Shown: positions 16,630 through 28,055, numbered from the stretch's first letter. The stretch is 64,000 nt of DNA from Bradyrhizobium sp. CB82 (GCF_029714405.1 NZ_CP121650.1:1178001-1242000); one strand, 5' to 3'. Made by a program: numbers and translations. The notes: generated from the sequence alone by a model not told the origin.

Positions 16630-17553
16630 TCAGGACGGCCAGCGTTGCGCCTTGCTCACTACGAAGTCGCGGAACACCTGCACGCGCGCGACCGTCTTCA
16701 ACTCCTCGGGATAGACGAAATACGTATCGAGTTGGATCGAGTCCGATTCGCCGAACAACTGCACGAGGCGGCTGTTCTCTTCGACCAAGTAATCGGGCAA
16801 TGCCGCGATGCCGAGGCCTTGCTGACAGGCGCGCACCAGACCGAGAATGTTGTTGACTTTGAAGTAGGCCTCGCGCGGACCGGAGCCGTTGCGCGCCGCT
16901 TCGACCAGCCAGTTGCGGTTCTGCAAGTGCGGGGCGAAGTTGCCATCGGCGAGCGTGATGATGCGGTGAGCATCGAGCTCTTCAAGCGTCCGCGGCGTGC
17001 CGAAACGCTTGATGTATTCCGGCGAGCAATAGGCGTGGAAGCCCATCGCGAAGAGCTTGCGCTGGATGAGGTCCGGCTGCGTCGGCTTGCGGGTGCGGAT
17101 CGCGACATCAGCCTCGCGCATCGACAGGTCGAGCTCCTCGTCGGTGACGATCAGCGAGATGCGGATCTCCGGATAGAGCGCAGTGAACTCCCCGAGCCGC
17201 GGGATCAGCCAGTTGATGCCGACGCCGGGCGTCGTCGTGATCTTGAGGTCGCCGCTCGGCCGCTCGCGGCTGTCGGTCAATTTGGCGCGCGCCGCCTGGA
17301 GCTGCATGAACACGTCATGCGCAGTGCGGAACAAGAGGTCGCCCTGCTCGGTGAGGATCAGGCCGCGGGCATGGCGGTGGAAGAGCGAGACCGAGAGCTC
17401 CTGCTCCAGCGCCGAGACCTGGCGTGACACGGCCGACTGCGACAGGCCGAGCTGCTCGCCCGCATGCGTGAAGCTGCCCGCTTCCGCCGCGGCGTGAAAC
17501 ACCTTCAGCTTGTCCCAGTCCATATCGGTAAATCCGTCGCGTGTTCGAGGCAT
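16630..17553 (-). CDS. LysR family transcriptional regulator
   Basis: This 307-residue protein carries a winged helix-turn-helix ('FHAAAEAGSFTHAGEQLGLSQSAVSRQVSALEQELSVSLFHRHARGLILTEQG', about 19-72) and a LysR substrate-binding domain ('GDLKITTTPGVGINWLIPRLGEFTALYPEI', 'DVAIRTRKPTQPDLIQRKL'). Its start is only 5 bases after the trxB stop, so the two are one transcript and translation is probably coupled. This suggests a redox- or thiol-related effector, but that is inference from context. The 10-residue N-terminal extension before 'MDWDKLKVF' leaves 17523 as an alternative start. Confidence 0.92.
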   Translation of the reverse strand: MPRTRDGFTDMDWDKLKVFHAAAEAGSFTHAGEQLGLSQSAVSRQVSALEQELSVSLFHRHARGLILTEQGDLLFRTAHDVFMQLQAARAKLTDSRERPSGDLKITTTPGVGINWLIPRLGEFTALYPEIRISLIVTDEELDLSMREADVAIRTRKPTQPDLIQRKLFAMGFHAYCSPEYIKRFGTPRTLEELDAHRIITLADGNFAPHLQNRNWLVEAARNGSGPREAYFKVNNILGLVRACQQGLGIAALPDYLVEENSRLVQLFGESDSIQLDTYFVYPEELKTVARVQVFRDFVVSKAQRWPS

Positions 17554-17558
17554 GGTCG

Positions 17559-18524
17559 TTATTCCGCTGCCGCGCGCTCGCTGGCGCGCAGGGCCAAGAA
17601 ACGTTCGGCTTCGAGTGCGGCCATACAGCCGAGGCCTGCGGCCGTGACGGCCTGGCGATAGGTTTCATCGGCGACGTCGCCGGCCGCGAACAGGCCGGGC
17701 ACCGAGGTGGCGGTCGAGTTCGGGGCGACCTCGACATAGCCCGACGGTTTGAGTTTCACCTGGCCCTTCACCAGTTCGGTCGCCGGTGCGTGCCCGATGG
17801 CGATGAAGACGCCGTCGGCCTTCACCTTCGTGAGCGCGCCGGTCTTGACGTTCTTCAGGCGGACATGCGTGACCTTGCTGGGGTTCGCATCGCCGCAGAC
17901 CTCGTCGATGGCGCTGTCCCAGACCACCTTGATCTTGGGGTTCTTGAACAGGCGCTCCTGCAGGATGCGCTCGGCGCGGAAATGATCGCGGCGGTGCACG
18001 ATCGTGACCTGGCTCGCGAAATTGGTCAGGAACAGCGCTTCCTCGACGGCAGTGTTGCCGCCGCCAACCACGATGACCTCTTTGCCGCGGTAGAAGAAGC
18101 CGTCACAGGTGGCGCAGGCCGAGACGCCAAAGCCCTTGAAGGTCTCTTCCGAGGGGATGCCGAGCCAGCGCGCCTGCGCGCCGGTCGCGAGGATCACGGT
18201 GTCGGCAAGGTAGACGTCGCCGGAGTCGCAGGTGAGGCGGAACGGTCGCAGAGCGGTCTCGAGCTTGGTGACCAGATCGGTCTTGATCTCGGTGCCCATG
18301 TGCAGCGCCTGCTTCTCCATCTGCTCCATCAGCCAGGGGCCCTGGATCACGTCGGCAAAGCCCGGATAGTTCTCGACGTCGGTGGTGATGGTGAGCTGGC
18401 CGCCCGGCTGGATGCCCTGGATCAGGATCGGCTCGAGCATCGCACGCGCGGCGTAGATCGCCGCGGTGTAGCCGGCGGGGCCGGAGCCGATGATGACGAC
18501 CTTGGCATGGATGGGCGCGCGCAT
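17559..18524 (-). CDS. trxB: Thioredoxin-disulfide reductase
   Basis: This 321-residue cytosolic flavoenzyme passes electrons from NADPH through FAD to thioredoxin. It shows the FAD-binding 'VVIIGSGPAGYTAAIYAAR' (9-27), the redox-active CATC at C137/C140, the NADPH-binding 'VIVVGGGNTAVEEALFL' (about 151-167) and the C-terminal FAD motif 'GLFAAGDVADETYRQAVTAAGLGCMAALEAERFL'. Length and motif order are standard for the low-molecular-weight bacterial enzyme. It is the first gene of the trxB-lysR unit and is divergent from the Lrp gene. Confidence 0.98.
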   Translation of the reverse strand: MRAPIHAKVVIIGSGPAGYTAAIYAARAMLEPILIQGIQPGGQLTITTDVENYPGFADVIQGPWLMEQMEKQALHMGTEIKTDLVTKLETALRPFRLTCDSGDVYLADTVILATGAQARWLGIPSEETFKGFGVSACATCDGFFYRGKEVIVVGGGNTAVEEALFLTNFASQVTIVHRRDHFRAERILQERLFKNPKIKVVWDSAIDEVCGDANPSKVTHVRLKNVKTGALTKVKADGVFIAIGHAPATELVKGQVKLKPSGYVEVAPNSTATSVPGLFAAGDVADETYRQAVTAAGLGCMAALEAERFLALRASERAAAE

Positions 18525-18689
18525 GTGGACCGGTGCCTCTCTTGGGGGAGTTGCAGCGCGGGCGCGGATAGTGCCTGGGAAGGCGCCGCGGAGGCGCTGA
18601 AATGTCAGTGCTAATCTAAGCCTTCTGGCGAGCTATGCAAGAATTGCAGCCCATGTCGGCGGATTTTTCCCCCCGGGAACAAAAGATCG

Positions 18690-18717
18690 TTGCGCTGCAC
18701 GCGCAATAAAATTGCGC
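18690..18717. promoter_or_regulatory. Probable Lrp-type binding region
   Basis: TTGCGC-tgcac-GCGCAA forms a perfect inverted repeat (18690-18706), and a third half-site TTGCGC follows at 18712-18717, immediately before the lrp coding region. Spaced half-sites of this kind fit oligomeric Lrp/AsnC binding and autoregulation. The divergent trxB promoter lies within reach. Confidence 0.5.
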
Positions 18718-18735
18718 ATCTTGGCCGGACTGGCT

Positions 18736-19272
18736 ATGAGGATTGCGACGAACCCAACCGATACCGCAGATAAGGCCAGGAGTTCCAATCACGTGTCGCG
18801 GAACCTAGACGAGATCGATCTCAAAATTCTCGCCGAAATCCAGGCCGACGGGCGAATCACCAATGTCGAGCTGGCCAAGCGCGTCGGCATTTCGCCGCCG
18901 CCCTGCCTGCGCCGTGTCCGGGCGCTGGAGGAGGAGGGTTACATCCACGGCTATCGCGGACTGCTCGATTCGCGAAAGCTCGGCTTCGACGTCACGGTGT
19001 TCGCCGCGGTTCATCTGTCGAGCCAGGCGGAGGTGGATTTGCGTGCCTTCGAGGAGTTCGTGCGTGCCGAGCCGCTGGTGCGCGAATGCTGGATGCTGTC
19101 GGGCGAGGTCGACTTCATCCTGAAATGCGTCGCGCCTGACATGGCCACGTTCCAGGATTTCGTCACGCATCTCACCGCGGCCCCGCATGTGCGCAACGTC
19201 CGGACGTCGCTGGTGCTGCACAATTCGAAATACGAAGCCGCCGTGCCGCTCGAGGTGAAGGGGCGGCGCTGA
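18736..19272 (+). CDS. Lrp/AsnC family transcriptional regulator
   Basis: This protein of about 178 residues has a helix-turn-helix ('LDEIDLKILAEIQADGRITNVELAKRVGISPPPCLRRVRALEEEGYIHGYRGLLD') followed by the RAM/AsnC ligand domain ('FDVTVFAAVHL', 'VRECWMLSGEVDFILKCVAPDMATFQDFV'). The family senses amino acids and binds DNA as octamers. The start is uncertain: ATG 18736 is used, while GTG 18793 would trim a non-conserved 19-residue leader, and TTG 18712 falls within the palindromic half-sites. A gene-specific target cannot be named. Confidence 0.9.
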   Translation: MRIATNPTDTADKARSSNHVSRNLDEIDLKILAEIQADGRITNVELAKRVGISPPPCLRRVRALEEEGYIHGYRGLLDSRKLGFDVTVFAAVHLSSQAEVDLRAFEEFVRAEPLVRECWMLSGEVDFILKCVAPDMATFQDFVTHLTAAPHVRNVRTSLVLHNSKYEAAVPLEVKGRR

Positions 19273-19280
19273 CGCAAGAC

Positions 19281-19679
19281 TCAACCGCGCCGCATCGCAT
19301 CCACGCTGATCGGACCGCCGCCGGCGGCGGCAAGATAAAGGCAGGCAAAGCAGAACAGGATCGCCAGGGTCCCGTCATTGACGAGCGGGAAGAAGCTGTT
19401 CGGCAGATGCTCGATGAAATAGGCGAATGCCATCTCGCCCGACAGGATGAAGGCGGCGAGACGCGTAAACAGTCCAAGCATCAACAGGCCGCCGAACACC
19501 AGCTCGATCATGCCGGCAATGCCCCAGAGCGATAGCGGCGTGACGTCGGCGAAGATCTCGACGGGCGGAAACTTGAACAGTTTTGCCACACCGAACTGGA
19601 ACAGCAGAAGGCCGGTGACGAAACGGAACAGGCTGAGCAGATAGGGCTGGCTCTGCGCGGCGATGCGATCGACGTCCAT
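19281..19679 (-). CDS. DoxX family membrane protein
   Basis: This 132-residue protein has four hydrophobic helices: 'YLLSLFRFVTGLLLFQFGVAKLF', 'LWGIAGMIELVFGGLLMLGLF', 'AAFILSGEMAFAYFIEHLP' and 'GTLAILFCFACLYLAAAG'. This is the DoxX/DoxD pattern, with the conserved 'RF..G..F...G..KL' and 'E......L..GL.TR' elements. The family is linked to redox or thiosulfate metabolism in some members, but most are unassigned. The start is placed at 19679 because GGAGGACACG precedes it. Confidence 0.88.
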   Translation of the reverse strand: MDVDRIAAQSQPYLLSLFRFVTGLLLFQFGVAKLFKFPPVEIFADVTPLSLWGIAGMIELVFGGLLMLGLFTRLAAFILSGEMAFAYFIEHLPNSFFPLVNDGTLAILFCFACLYLAAAGGGPISVDAMRRG

Positions 19680-19770
19680 CGTGTCCTCCCTTGTGGCCTC
19701 AAGGTGCAGCGGCGCCAAGCATGGCGGAGGACGTTGCCGTTCACAATCGCGCCCAGGAAACAGACGAAAC

Positions 19771-19798
19771 AAAAAAGCCACGCAAAGCGCGGCTTTTT
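19771..19798 (-). terminator. Intrinsic terminator after greA
   Basis: AAAAAAGCC...GGCTTTTT stem with CGC/GCG core; T-tracts exist on both strands, so it can also stop plus-strand readthrough. Confidence 0.8.
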
Positions 19799-19818
19799 CG
19801 TCCAGCTTGCGGCGCGGA

Positions 19819-20292
19819 TTACCGCCACTCGACCTTGGTGATCTCGTAGGCCTTGGCGCCGCCGGGCGTGTTGACCTCGACGGAGGCGCCCTTCCTCTTG
19901 CCGATCAGCGCGCGGGCGAGCGGCGAGGTGATGGAGATGCGGCCCTTCTTGGCGTCGGCCTCGACCTCGCCGACGAGTTGCCACACCGTCTTCTTCTCGG
20001 TGTCCTCGTCGACCAATGTCACGGTGGCGCCGAATTTGATGGTGTCGCCAGAAAGTTTCGAGATGTCGATGATGTCGGCGCGCGCGAGCTTGTCCTCGAG
20101 CTCGGCGATCCGGCCCTCATTGTGGGACTGCTCTTCCTTCGCGGCATGATATTCCGCGTTTTCCGACAGGTCTCCGTGCGAGCGCGCCTCGGCGATATGC
20201 TCGATGATCCGCGGACGGTCCACCGACTGGCGCTGCTTCAATTCTTCCCCGAGCGCGGTAAAACCGGCCAGAGTCATCGGAACCTTTTCCAT
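19819..20292 (-). CDS. greA: Transcription elongation factor GreA
   Basis: This 157-residue protein is of standard GreA length. It has an N-terminal coiled-coil ('[57 protein letters not shown]') with the acidic tip 'DLSENAEY' that is inserted into the RNA polymerase secondary channel to stimulate transcript cleavage. The C-terminal FKBP-like domain follows ('[35 protein letters not shown]'). The start at 20292 gives the family N-terminus '[11 protein letters not shown]'. It lies downstream of carB with its own spacer of about 200 bases. Confidence 0.97.
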   Translation of the reverse strand: MEKVPMTLAGFTALGEELKQRQSVDRPRIIEHIAEARSHGDLSENAEYHAAKEEQSHNEGRIAELEDKLARADIIDISKLSGDTIKFGATVTLVDEDTEKKTVWQLVGEVEADAKKGRISITSPLARALIGKRKGASVEVNTPGGAKAYEITKVEWR

Positions 20293-20499
20293 CTCTTCTC
20301 TCGTTCTCGGGTCGCGCGCCCTCGGAAACAAAGGGCGCCGCAACCTTGATTCGTCGGTGATTCCGGGGCTGAACACGCGGCCACCGGAACGTTATGTGGG
20401 GCTGGCGCCGGAACAGAACAACCACATGGCCGGACAGTTCCTCCGGCCATTGTGGCTTCATTGCCAATCACTTAGCGAGGGCCTGGCCCCTGCTAACGA

Positions 20500-23964
<3,465 letters not shown>

Positions 23965-23991
23965 AAGACTCGCGAACTGGAATTTGGGCAC

Positions 23992-24020
23992 AAAAAAAGG
24001 GCGCGCTTGCCGCGCGTCCC
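23992..24020 (-). terminator. Attenuator-like intrinsic terminator before carB
   Basis: On the minus strand GGG-A-CGCGC, loop GGCAA, GCGCG-CCC is followed by seven T residues, ending 28 bases before the carB start. No upstream gene on this strand needs a terminator here, so it probably acts inside the carB leader. Confidence 0.6.
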
Positions 24021-24071
24021 CTTGAGCCGAGAGCGCGGGTTTCCCTCGCGCGCGGGTGGGTCTTAGACCAG

Positions 24072-24097
24072 TTTTCGGGGCGGCGAAACCCCGAAAA
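24072..24097. other. Hairpin upstream of the carB attenuator
   Basis: TTTTCGGGG and CCCCGAAAA form a perfect 9-bp stem around CGGCGAAA. It has no T-tract on the minus strand and could be a competing structure in the same leader. Confidence 0.5.
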
Positions 24098-24505
24098 ATG
24101 CCTGTCAACCGGCAATTTTGACGGGTTTGGCCGGCCCTGCCAGCCGCGGGCGAGGTGCACCAGAAGCGATGCCGCAACGCTCGACCCGCCGATCCAGCCG
24201 AGGTCGCTTGGCGGGAGCGCTGCGAACAACGCACCCCCCAGCGCTCCGTCGATGGCGAAGCCGAGACGCATGGCCGAGGCGTTGAGCGAGAGGGCGATCA
24301 TGGAGGCTTGGGGCTCGCCCGAACTGCAGACGCTGCCAAGAACGTAGCAGGAACAAGCGGCGCTATTCCGTGGTCAAATCCGCGAGCCAAGGATGCCGAC
24401 TCTTGCCAGAATGTGAAGTGGTGGAAGGGCAGTAGGCCACCTGGACATGTTTTGCCCCGCCGGTCCAGCGTGGCAGCGCCACGCGTAGCCCGTCAGGGCG
24501 AAGCG

Positions 24506-24581
24506 TGGAGACCCGGCCTGGATTTGAACCAGGATAAAGAGCGATGCACCGCCCTCGCGTTGACGCTTCCGCCACCGGGCC
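24506..24581 (-). tRNA. tRNA-like element of unclear identity
   Basis: The minus strand shows a 76-base unit. The acceptor GGCCCGG pairs with CCGGGTC, the T arm CCTGG-TTCAAAT-CCAGG is perfect, the discriminator is T and CCA is encoded. The D arm (GCG/CGC with loop GAAGCGTCAA) lacks the usual GG. The anticodon arm AGGGC...GCTCT closes an 8-base loop GGTGCATC (or 6 bases if one more G-C pairs), so no standard 7-base anticodon loop can be drawn. U73 and an internal GCA would suit cysteine, while the D arm resembles leucine tRNAs. It could be a degenerate tRNA gene or a non-canonical tRNA. Confidence 0.5.
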
Positions 24582-24635
24582 GACTGGATCATTGCCGATC
24601 GCAGTCCGTCAGGCCACCCCCACTCCTCGTTAACC

Positions 24636-25340
24636 CTAACCGCGCGCAAAGCGCGGGCGCGCGATGAAGGTCATGCGCCAGCGGTTGTGGCCGATATTGG
24701 TGTGGGCACGCTGCACCGAAAATCCGGCTACCGCGAGCTTCGCGGTGATCTCTTCCTCGCTGTAACGCTGAAGCCCGATGCGCGAGCGCAGGTGCCGATA
24801 ATCGGACAGCGCCGTCGAGACCAGTCCGACCAGCGCATCCTTCAGAAAGCCGTGACGCGCGCCAAAACTGAGCAGCGCCAGCACGTCCCTGAACATGCCG
24901 ACCTCGGGCTGGAGGATATCGCCGAGCACGAGCTTGCCCGAAGGTTTCAGGAGCCGGCGGATCACAATGAACGCGGAGTCGAGCTCCGCCGGCGTCATGT
25001 ATTGGACGACCGAGTTCATCACCACGAGGTCGATGGACTGCTCGGCCATCTTCCGCACGTCCTCGAGCGAGCGGACGCGGATCTTGGTGTTCGGCGCAAA
25101 GCGCGCGATCAGCCGGCCACGTACGCCCGGCGCGGGCTCCGCCAGGATCAGCTTGCCGCAGGCATTCGCCACCTCGTTCGCCGACAGCGCCTCGCCGCAG
25201 GCATAATCCAGCACCGTCGCGTCGGGCGAGGAGATGTAGCCGATGATGTCCCGCGCGATGATCTGGAAGTGCAAATCGCGATGCAGCTTGCTGACATAGA
25301 TTGTGTGCGTGGAGTCGTAATAGTCGATCCAATCATCCAT
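24636..25340 (-). CDS. Class I SAM-dependent methyltransferase
   Basis: This 234-residue protein has a Rossmann methyltransferase core: motif I 'TVLDYACGEALSANEVANACGKLILAEPAPGVRGRL' (about 42-77), the post-II acidic 'SIDLVVMNSVVQYMTPAELDSAFIVIRRLLKPSGKLVLGDI' and the C-terminal 'EEEITAKLAVAGFSVQRAH'. The substrate is unknown; the overall pattern is Methyltransf_11/12. The ATG at 25340 starts 'MDDWIDYYDSTHTIYVSKLHRDLHFQ', which looks like the natural N-terminus. It is divergent from the Dps gene. Confidence 0.85.
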   Translation of the reverse strand: MDDWIDYYDSTHTIYVSKLHRDLHFQIIARDIIGYISSPDATVLDYACGEALSANEVANACGKLILAEPAPGVRGRLIARFAPNTKIRVRSLEDVRKMAEQSIDLVVMNSVVQYMTPAELDSAFIVIRRLLKPSGKLVLGDILQPEVGMFRDVLALLSFGARHGFLKDALVGLVSTALSDYRHLRSRIGLQRYSEEEITAKLAVAGFSVQRAHTNIGHNRWRMTFIARPRFARG

Positions 25341-25454
25341 GGTCTTCAGAGGTCCCGGCAAAGTCGGTTCCCGGGGGAGGAACCGGCGCTGCTCGCCTGC
25401 GTTAGGGGTGCGACGGCATGCCGTCAATGTCCGCGTCTAACAGGAAGGTCTCCC

Positions 25455-25985
25455 GTGAGCAAAAAACCTGATAACCACAGGATCTCGTCCGATCTCGATA
25501 CCCCGACCGATCTGGCACCCGGCGCGGTCGACAAGATTTCGAAAGCGCTCAACGTTCTGCTCGCCGATGCCTTTGCGCTTTACCTGAAGACCAAGAATTT
25601 CCACTGGCACATCAGCGGCCGGCACTTTCGCGATTATCATCTGCTGCTGGACGAGCAGTCGGACGCGATCTTCGCCACCACCGACCAGCTCGCCGAGCGG
25701 GTCCGCAAGATCGGCGGCGCCACGCTGAAGTCGATCGGCCAGATCGCAAAGCTCAAGACCATCAAGGACAATGACGAGGATTATGTCCCGCCGCGCGAAA
25801 TGCTGCGCGAATTGATGGACGATAACAAGCATGTCGCGGCTGCGATGCGCAAAGCGCACGAGGTGTGCGACGAAGCCGGTGATGTCGCCAGCGCGAGCCT
25901 GCTCGAAGTCTTCATCGACGAGACCGAGCGGCGGACCTGGTTCCTGTTCGAGGCCTCGCGTCAGGAAGGCAGCAACGCTGCCTAG
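25455..25985 (+). CDS. dps: Dps/ferritin-like DNA-protection protein
   Basis: This 176-residue protein starts at a GTG preceded by AGGAAGG. The family signature 'LADAFALYLKTKNFHWHISGRHFRDYHLLLDEQSDAIFATTDQLAERVRKIGG' (about 35-90) carries the H-x(n)-D-x-x-x-E ferroxidase residues at the dimer interface (H48-H52 region, D and E in 'LLLDEQSD'). A C-terminal acidic helix follows ('LLEVFIDETERRTWFLFEASRQ'). Dodecameric Dps proteins oxidise Fe(II) with peroxide and may coat DNA under stress. The N-terminal 25 residues are polar and could bind DNA. It is monocistronic. Confidence 0.93.
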   Translation: MSKKPDNHRISSDLDTPTDLAPGAVDKISKALNVLLADAFALYLKTKNFHWHISGRHFRDYHLLLDEQSDAIFATTDQLAERVRKIGGATLKSIGQIAKLKTIKDNDEDYVPPREMLRELMDDNKHVAAAMRKAHEVCDEAGDVASASLLEVFIDETERRTWFLFEASRQEGSNAA

Positions 25986-26024
25986 GGCACCCCGTCACAG
26001 GGTGAAAATGCGCGTCAACGCCGC

Positions 26025-26061
26025 GCCCACCACATTTCCGCGGCTACGGAAAATGGTGGGC
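26025..26061. other. Long imperfect hairpin after dps
   Basis: GCCCACCACATTTCCG pairs with CGGAAAATGGTGGGC around a 6-base loop. There is no T-tract, so it is either an mRNA 3' stabiliser or a repeat relic. The remainder of 25986-26179 holds nothing else I can support. Confidence 0.5.
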
Positions 26062-26179
26062 ACGCGTCGGCAGGGCGCTAGGCAGGTTGTCCAAGGGCCA
26101 TCCAGCTTCGATGAACGCGGTGATCACCGGCTTCACCGATAGATCGACCGCAGCGGGAAGATCTGACATTGGGAAACCG

Positions 26180-26632
26180 CTACTCGTAGGATGGCGTCGC
26201 GAGCGTCGGTTGCCGCTCCGCGAGGGCGCGGGCAGCGGCCATGCCGATCATCATGGCGAACACGAACAGGACCGAAGCCAAAGTACCGTAGCCGAGCGCC
26301 ACAAAGGCAGGGCCCGGACAGAAGCCGGCGAGACCCCAGCCGACGCCGAAAATCGCCGGCCCGACAATGACGCGCGGATCGAGGTCGTTCGTGGCCGGCA
26401 GATGGAACGTGTCGCCGAGCAGCGGCCGTTGCCGCTTCAGGACTAGGCGGAAGCCGATGAAAGCGGTGGCGACGGCGCCCAGCATCACGAACATCAGGCT
26501 CGGGTCCCACGATCCCGCGCGAATGGCGGCGAGATCGAGGAAATTGAGGACCTTCGCGGGATTCGACATGCCGGAGATCAAGAGCCCGGCTCCGAATATC
26601 AGGCCGACGGCGAACTGAATCAGGACAGACAT
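26180..26632 (-). CDS. YeeE/YedE-type sulfur transport protein, DUF6691 half
   Basis: This 150-residue membrane protein has about four helices and conserved 'GLIFGAGLLISGMSNPAKVLNFLDL' near the start and 'GPAIFGVGWGLAGFCPGPAFVALGYG' later. It has the single 'GxCPGPA' cysteine loop of this family. Together with the adjacent 141-residue YeeE unit it forms a split version of the two-repeat YeeE/YedE (thiosulfate/sulfur) channel. The gap between the genes is 8 bases and both are on the minus strand, so they are one transcript facing bigR. The start at 26632 removes an out-of-context extension that overlaps the neighbour. Confidence 0.88.
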   Translation of the reverse strand: MSVLIQFAVGLIFGAGLLISGMSNPAKVLNFLDLAAIRAGSWDPSLMFVMLGAVATAFIGFRLVLKRQRPLLGDTFHLPATNDLDPRVIVGPAIFGVGWGLAGFCPGPAFVALGYGTLASVLFVFAMMIGMAAARALAERQPTLATPSYE

Positions 26633-26640
26633 GGCAGGCC

Positions 26641-27066
26641 TCACGCGAGATGCCGGACGACGAAGGTCGTCACGAAGCCGGTGGTCATGAAGACGAGGGT
26701 GGCGACAATCGAGCGGGTCGACAGGCGCGATATGCCGCAGACGCCGTGCCCTGAGGTGCAGCCATTGCCCCACACAGAGCCGAAGCCGACCAGCAGGCCG
26801 GCAACGGCAAGCAGCACGCCGCCGGTCTCGATCGCTTGGGGTGGAAACGCGCCGGTGACCAGGCGCGCAAGCGCGGGGGCGGCGACGAGCCCGGCGATGA
26901 AGGCGAAGCGGCCCGCGGTTGCGTTATCGCCGAAGGGCGGCAGCAGGCGCGCGGCGATGCCGCTGACGCCGGCGATCCGGCCGCTGACAGCCATCAGCAT
27001 CACCGCGGAAAGCCCGATCAGGACCCCGCCCGCAAGCGAGGCCAGCGGTGTGAACGTCGTCGGCAT
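26641..27066 (-). CDS. YeeE/YedE family sulfur transport protein
   Basis: This 141-residue inner-membrane protein has hydrophobic segments at about 8-32, 50-70, 80-97 and 115-138 and the diagnostic 'GSVWGNGCTSGHGVCGISRLSTRS' loop. The two cysteines of that loop lie in the substrate path of YeeE-type sulfur-compound transporters. First gene of the two-gene unit, it is divergent from a BigR-type repressor, with a single palindrome between. This context points to uptake or export of sulfane or thiosulfate species under sulfide stress. Confidence 0.92.
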   Translation of the reverse strand: MPTTFTPLASLAGGVLIGLSAVMLMAVSGRIAGVSGIAARLLPPFGDNATAGRFAFIAGLVAAPALARLVTGAFPPQAIETGGVLLAVAGLLVGFGSVWGNGCTSGHGVCGISRLSTRSIVATLVFMTTGFVTTFVVRHLA

Positions 27067-27094
27067 TGGGTGCTCCTCAAGAGATTATAGTTGA

Positions 27095-27116
27095 TTAGTA
27101 TATTCGCATATTCTAA
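27095..27116. promoter_or_regulatory. BigR-type operator
   Basis: TTAGTATAT-TCGC-ATATTCTAA is an AT-rich inverted repeat with one mismatch, centred in the 60-base gap between yeeE and bigR. This is the type of box bound by BigR/SqrR-class ArsR repressors. It should control both directions. Confidence 0.75.
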
Positions 27117-27126
27117 ATTATCAAGC

Positions 27127-27453
27127 ATGAAGAATCAGACCAAGCGCAAGATTGCCGAAACCGCTGCCGTGGCCCTCGAAGAGAAGGCCGAGGAGGCCTC
27201 GCGCCTGTTGACCGCGATGGCGAACGCCAAGCGGTTGATGGTGCTCTGCAACCTTCTCGATGGGGAGCGGTCGGTCGGCGATCTCGCCGACCTTGTCGGG
27301 TTGTCCTCGGCCGCATTGTCGCAGCATCTCGGCAAGATGCGTGCGCTCGACCTCGTCACGACCCGGCGGGACGGACAGACGATCTATTACCGGCTCGCCA
27401 GCCTGGAAGTTCGCGAAGTGCTGCAGACGCTCTATCGGCTGTACTGCGCCTGA
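27127..27453 (+). CDS. bigR: BigR-like ArsR-family sulfide/persulfide-responsive repressor
   Basis: This 108-residue winged helix-turn-helix protein ('SRLLTAMANAKRLMVLCNLLDGERSVGDLADLVGLSSAALSQHLGKMRALDLVTTRRDGQTIYYRLAS') has cysteines at C41 and C107. These match the two redox-active cysteines of BigR/SqrR that form a disulfide or polysulfide link and release DNA. The start at 27127 is preferred because any earlier start would lie in the operator. It is divergent from the two YeeE genes it presumably represses. The persulfide dioxygenase gene often found with BigR is not here. Confidence 0.92.
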   Translation: MKNQTKRKIAETAAVALEEKAEEASRLLTAMANAKRLMVLCNLLDGERSVGDLADLVGLSSAALSQHLGKMRALDLVTTRRDGQTIYYRLASLEVREVLQTLYRLYCA

Positions 27454-27472
27454 GCACGGTGCCGAAATAGCG

Positions 27473-28000
27473 CTAGGGGCCTCGCCACAGCCGCATCAGC
27501 GGCCCATTCTTGCCCATCACAGGATCGGCCGGCGGCAGCTTCACGGCCGGAATCGTCTTCAGCGCCTTGGCGTGATTCTCCGGCGTTGGGCGCGTGACCT
27601 CCATCTTCGATCCGGGCGGATAGGCGCCGATCACGCAGAAATCGTCGCTTGCGCTGATGCGTTGGTGTCCGGTGCCAGCAGGGAGGATCGCGACATCGCC
27701 CGCCTTGATGTCGAACTCCTGGCCGTGATCACCGCCGAAGCGCACGCGGGCACGGCCGCGCGCGACGCCGAGCACTTCATGCACGGTGGAATGATAGTGG
27801 AGATAATCGTAGACGCCGTTGCGCCATGTGCCGCCCCAGCCGTTCTCCGCGAACAGGCCTTCGATGGTTTCTTCGGGACGCCTGGAATCGAGCTTCACAG
27901 CGTCCTGATAGACCAGGAACGGCAGGATATTGTTCGGCACGAGGCCGTCATCCTCGAACACGATGGCGAGTGGCTCGGCATTGTCGTGAACGACGGACAT
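27473..28000 (-). CDS. Cupin domain protein
   Basis: This 175-residue protein has a central cupin barrel. Motif 1 'YDYLHYHSTVHEVLGVARGRARVRFGG' supplies H-x-H...E residues and motif 2 'DVAILPAGTGHQRISASDDFCVIGAYPPG' the second histidine, so a metal site is likely. There is an N-terminal extension of about 60 residues with 'ENGWGGTWRNGVYDY'. The protein has no signal peptide. Function is not predictable: cupins of this form range from isomerases to dioxygenases. It ends 19 bases from the convergent bigR gene. Confidence 0.85.
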   Translation of the reverse strand: MSVVHDNAEPLAIVFEDDGLVPNNILPFLVYQDAVKLDSRRPEETIEGLFAENGWGGTWRNGVYDYLHYHSTVHEVLGVARGRARVRFGGDHGQEFDIKAGDVAILPAGTGHQRISASDDFCVIGAYPPGSKMEVTRPTPENHAKALKTIPAVKLPPADPVMGKNGPLMRLWRGP

Positions 28001-28055
28001 GGCAGGCTCCTGCGTGAAAACTAGCAGGGATCAACGAGGCAGGTCAGCCGACGTT

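Larger units (their letters stand above)
23965..24505. other. carB leader and upstream intergenic DNA
   Basis: It contains two hairpins (listed separately) and a minus-strand open stretch (about 24112-24301) that could encode a hydrophobic fragment '[31 protein letters not shown]'. That stretch runs on into carB out of frame and has no ribosome site, so I do not call a gene. Confidence 0.5.

Noticed and set aside
24112..24301. Hydrophobic minus-strand fragment upstream of carB
   Set aside because: No start signal and runs into carB out of frame.
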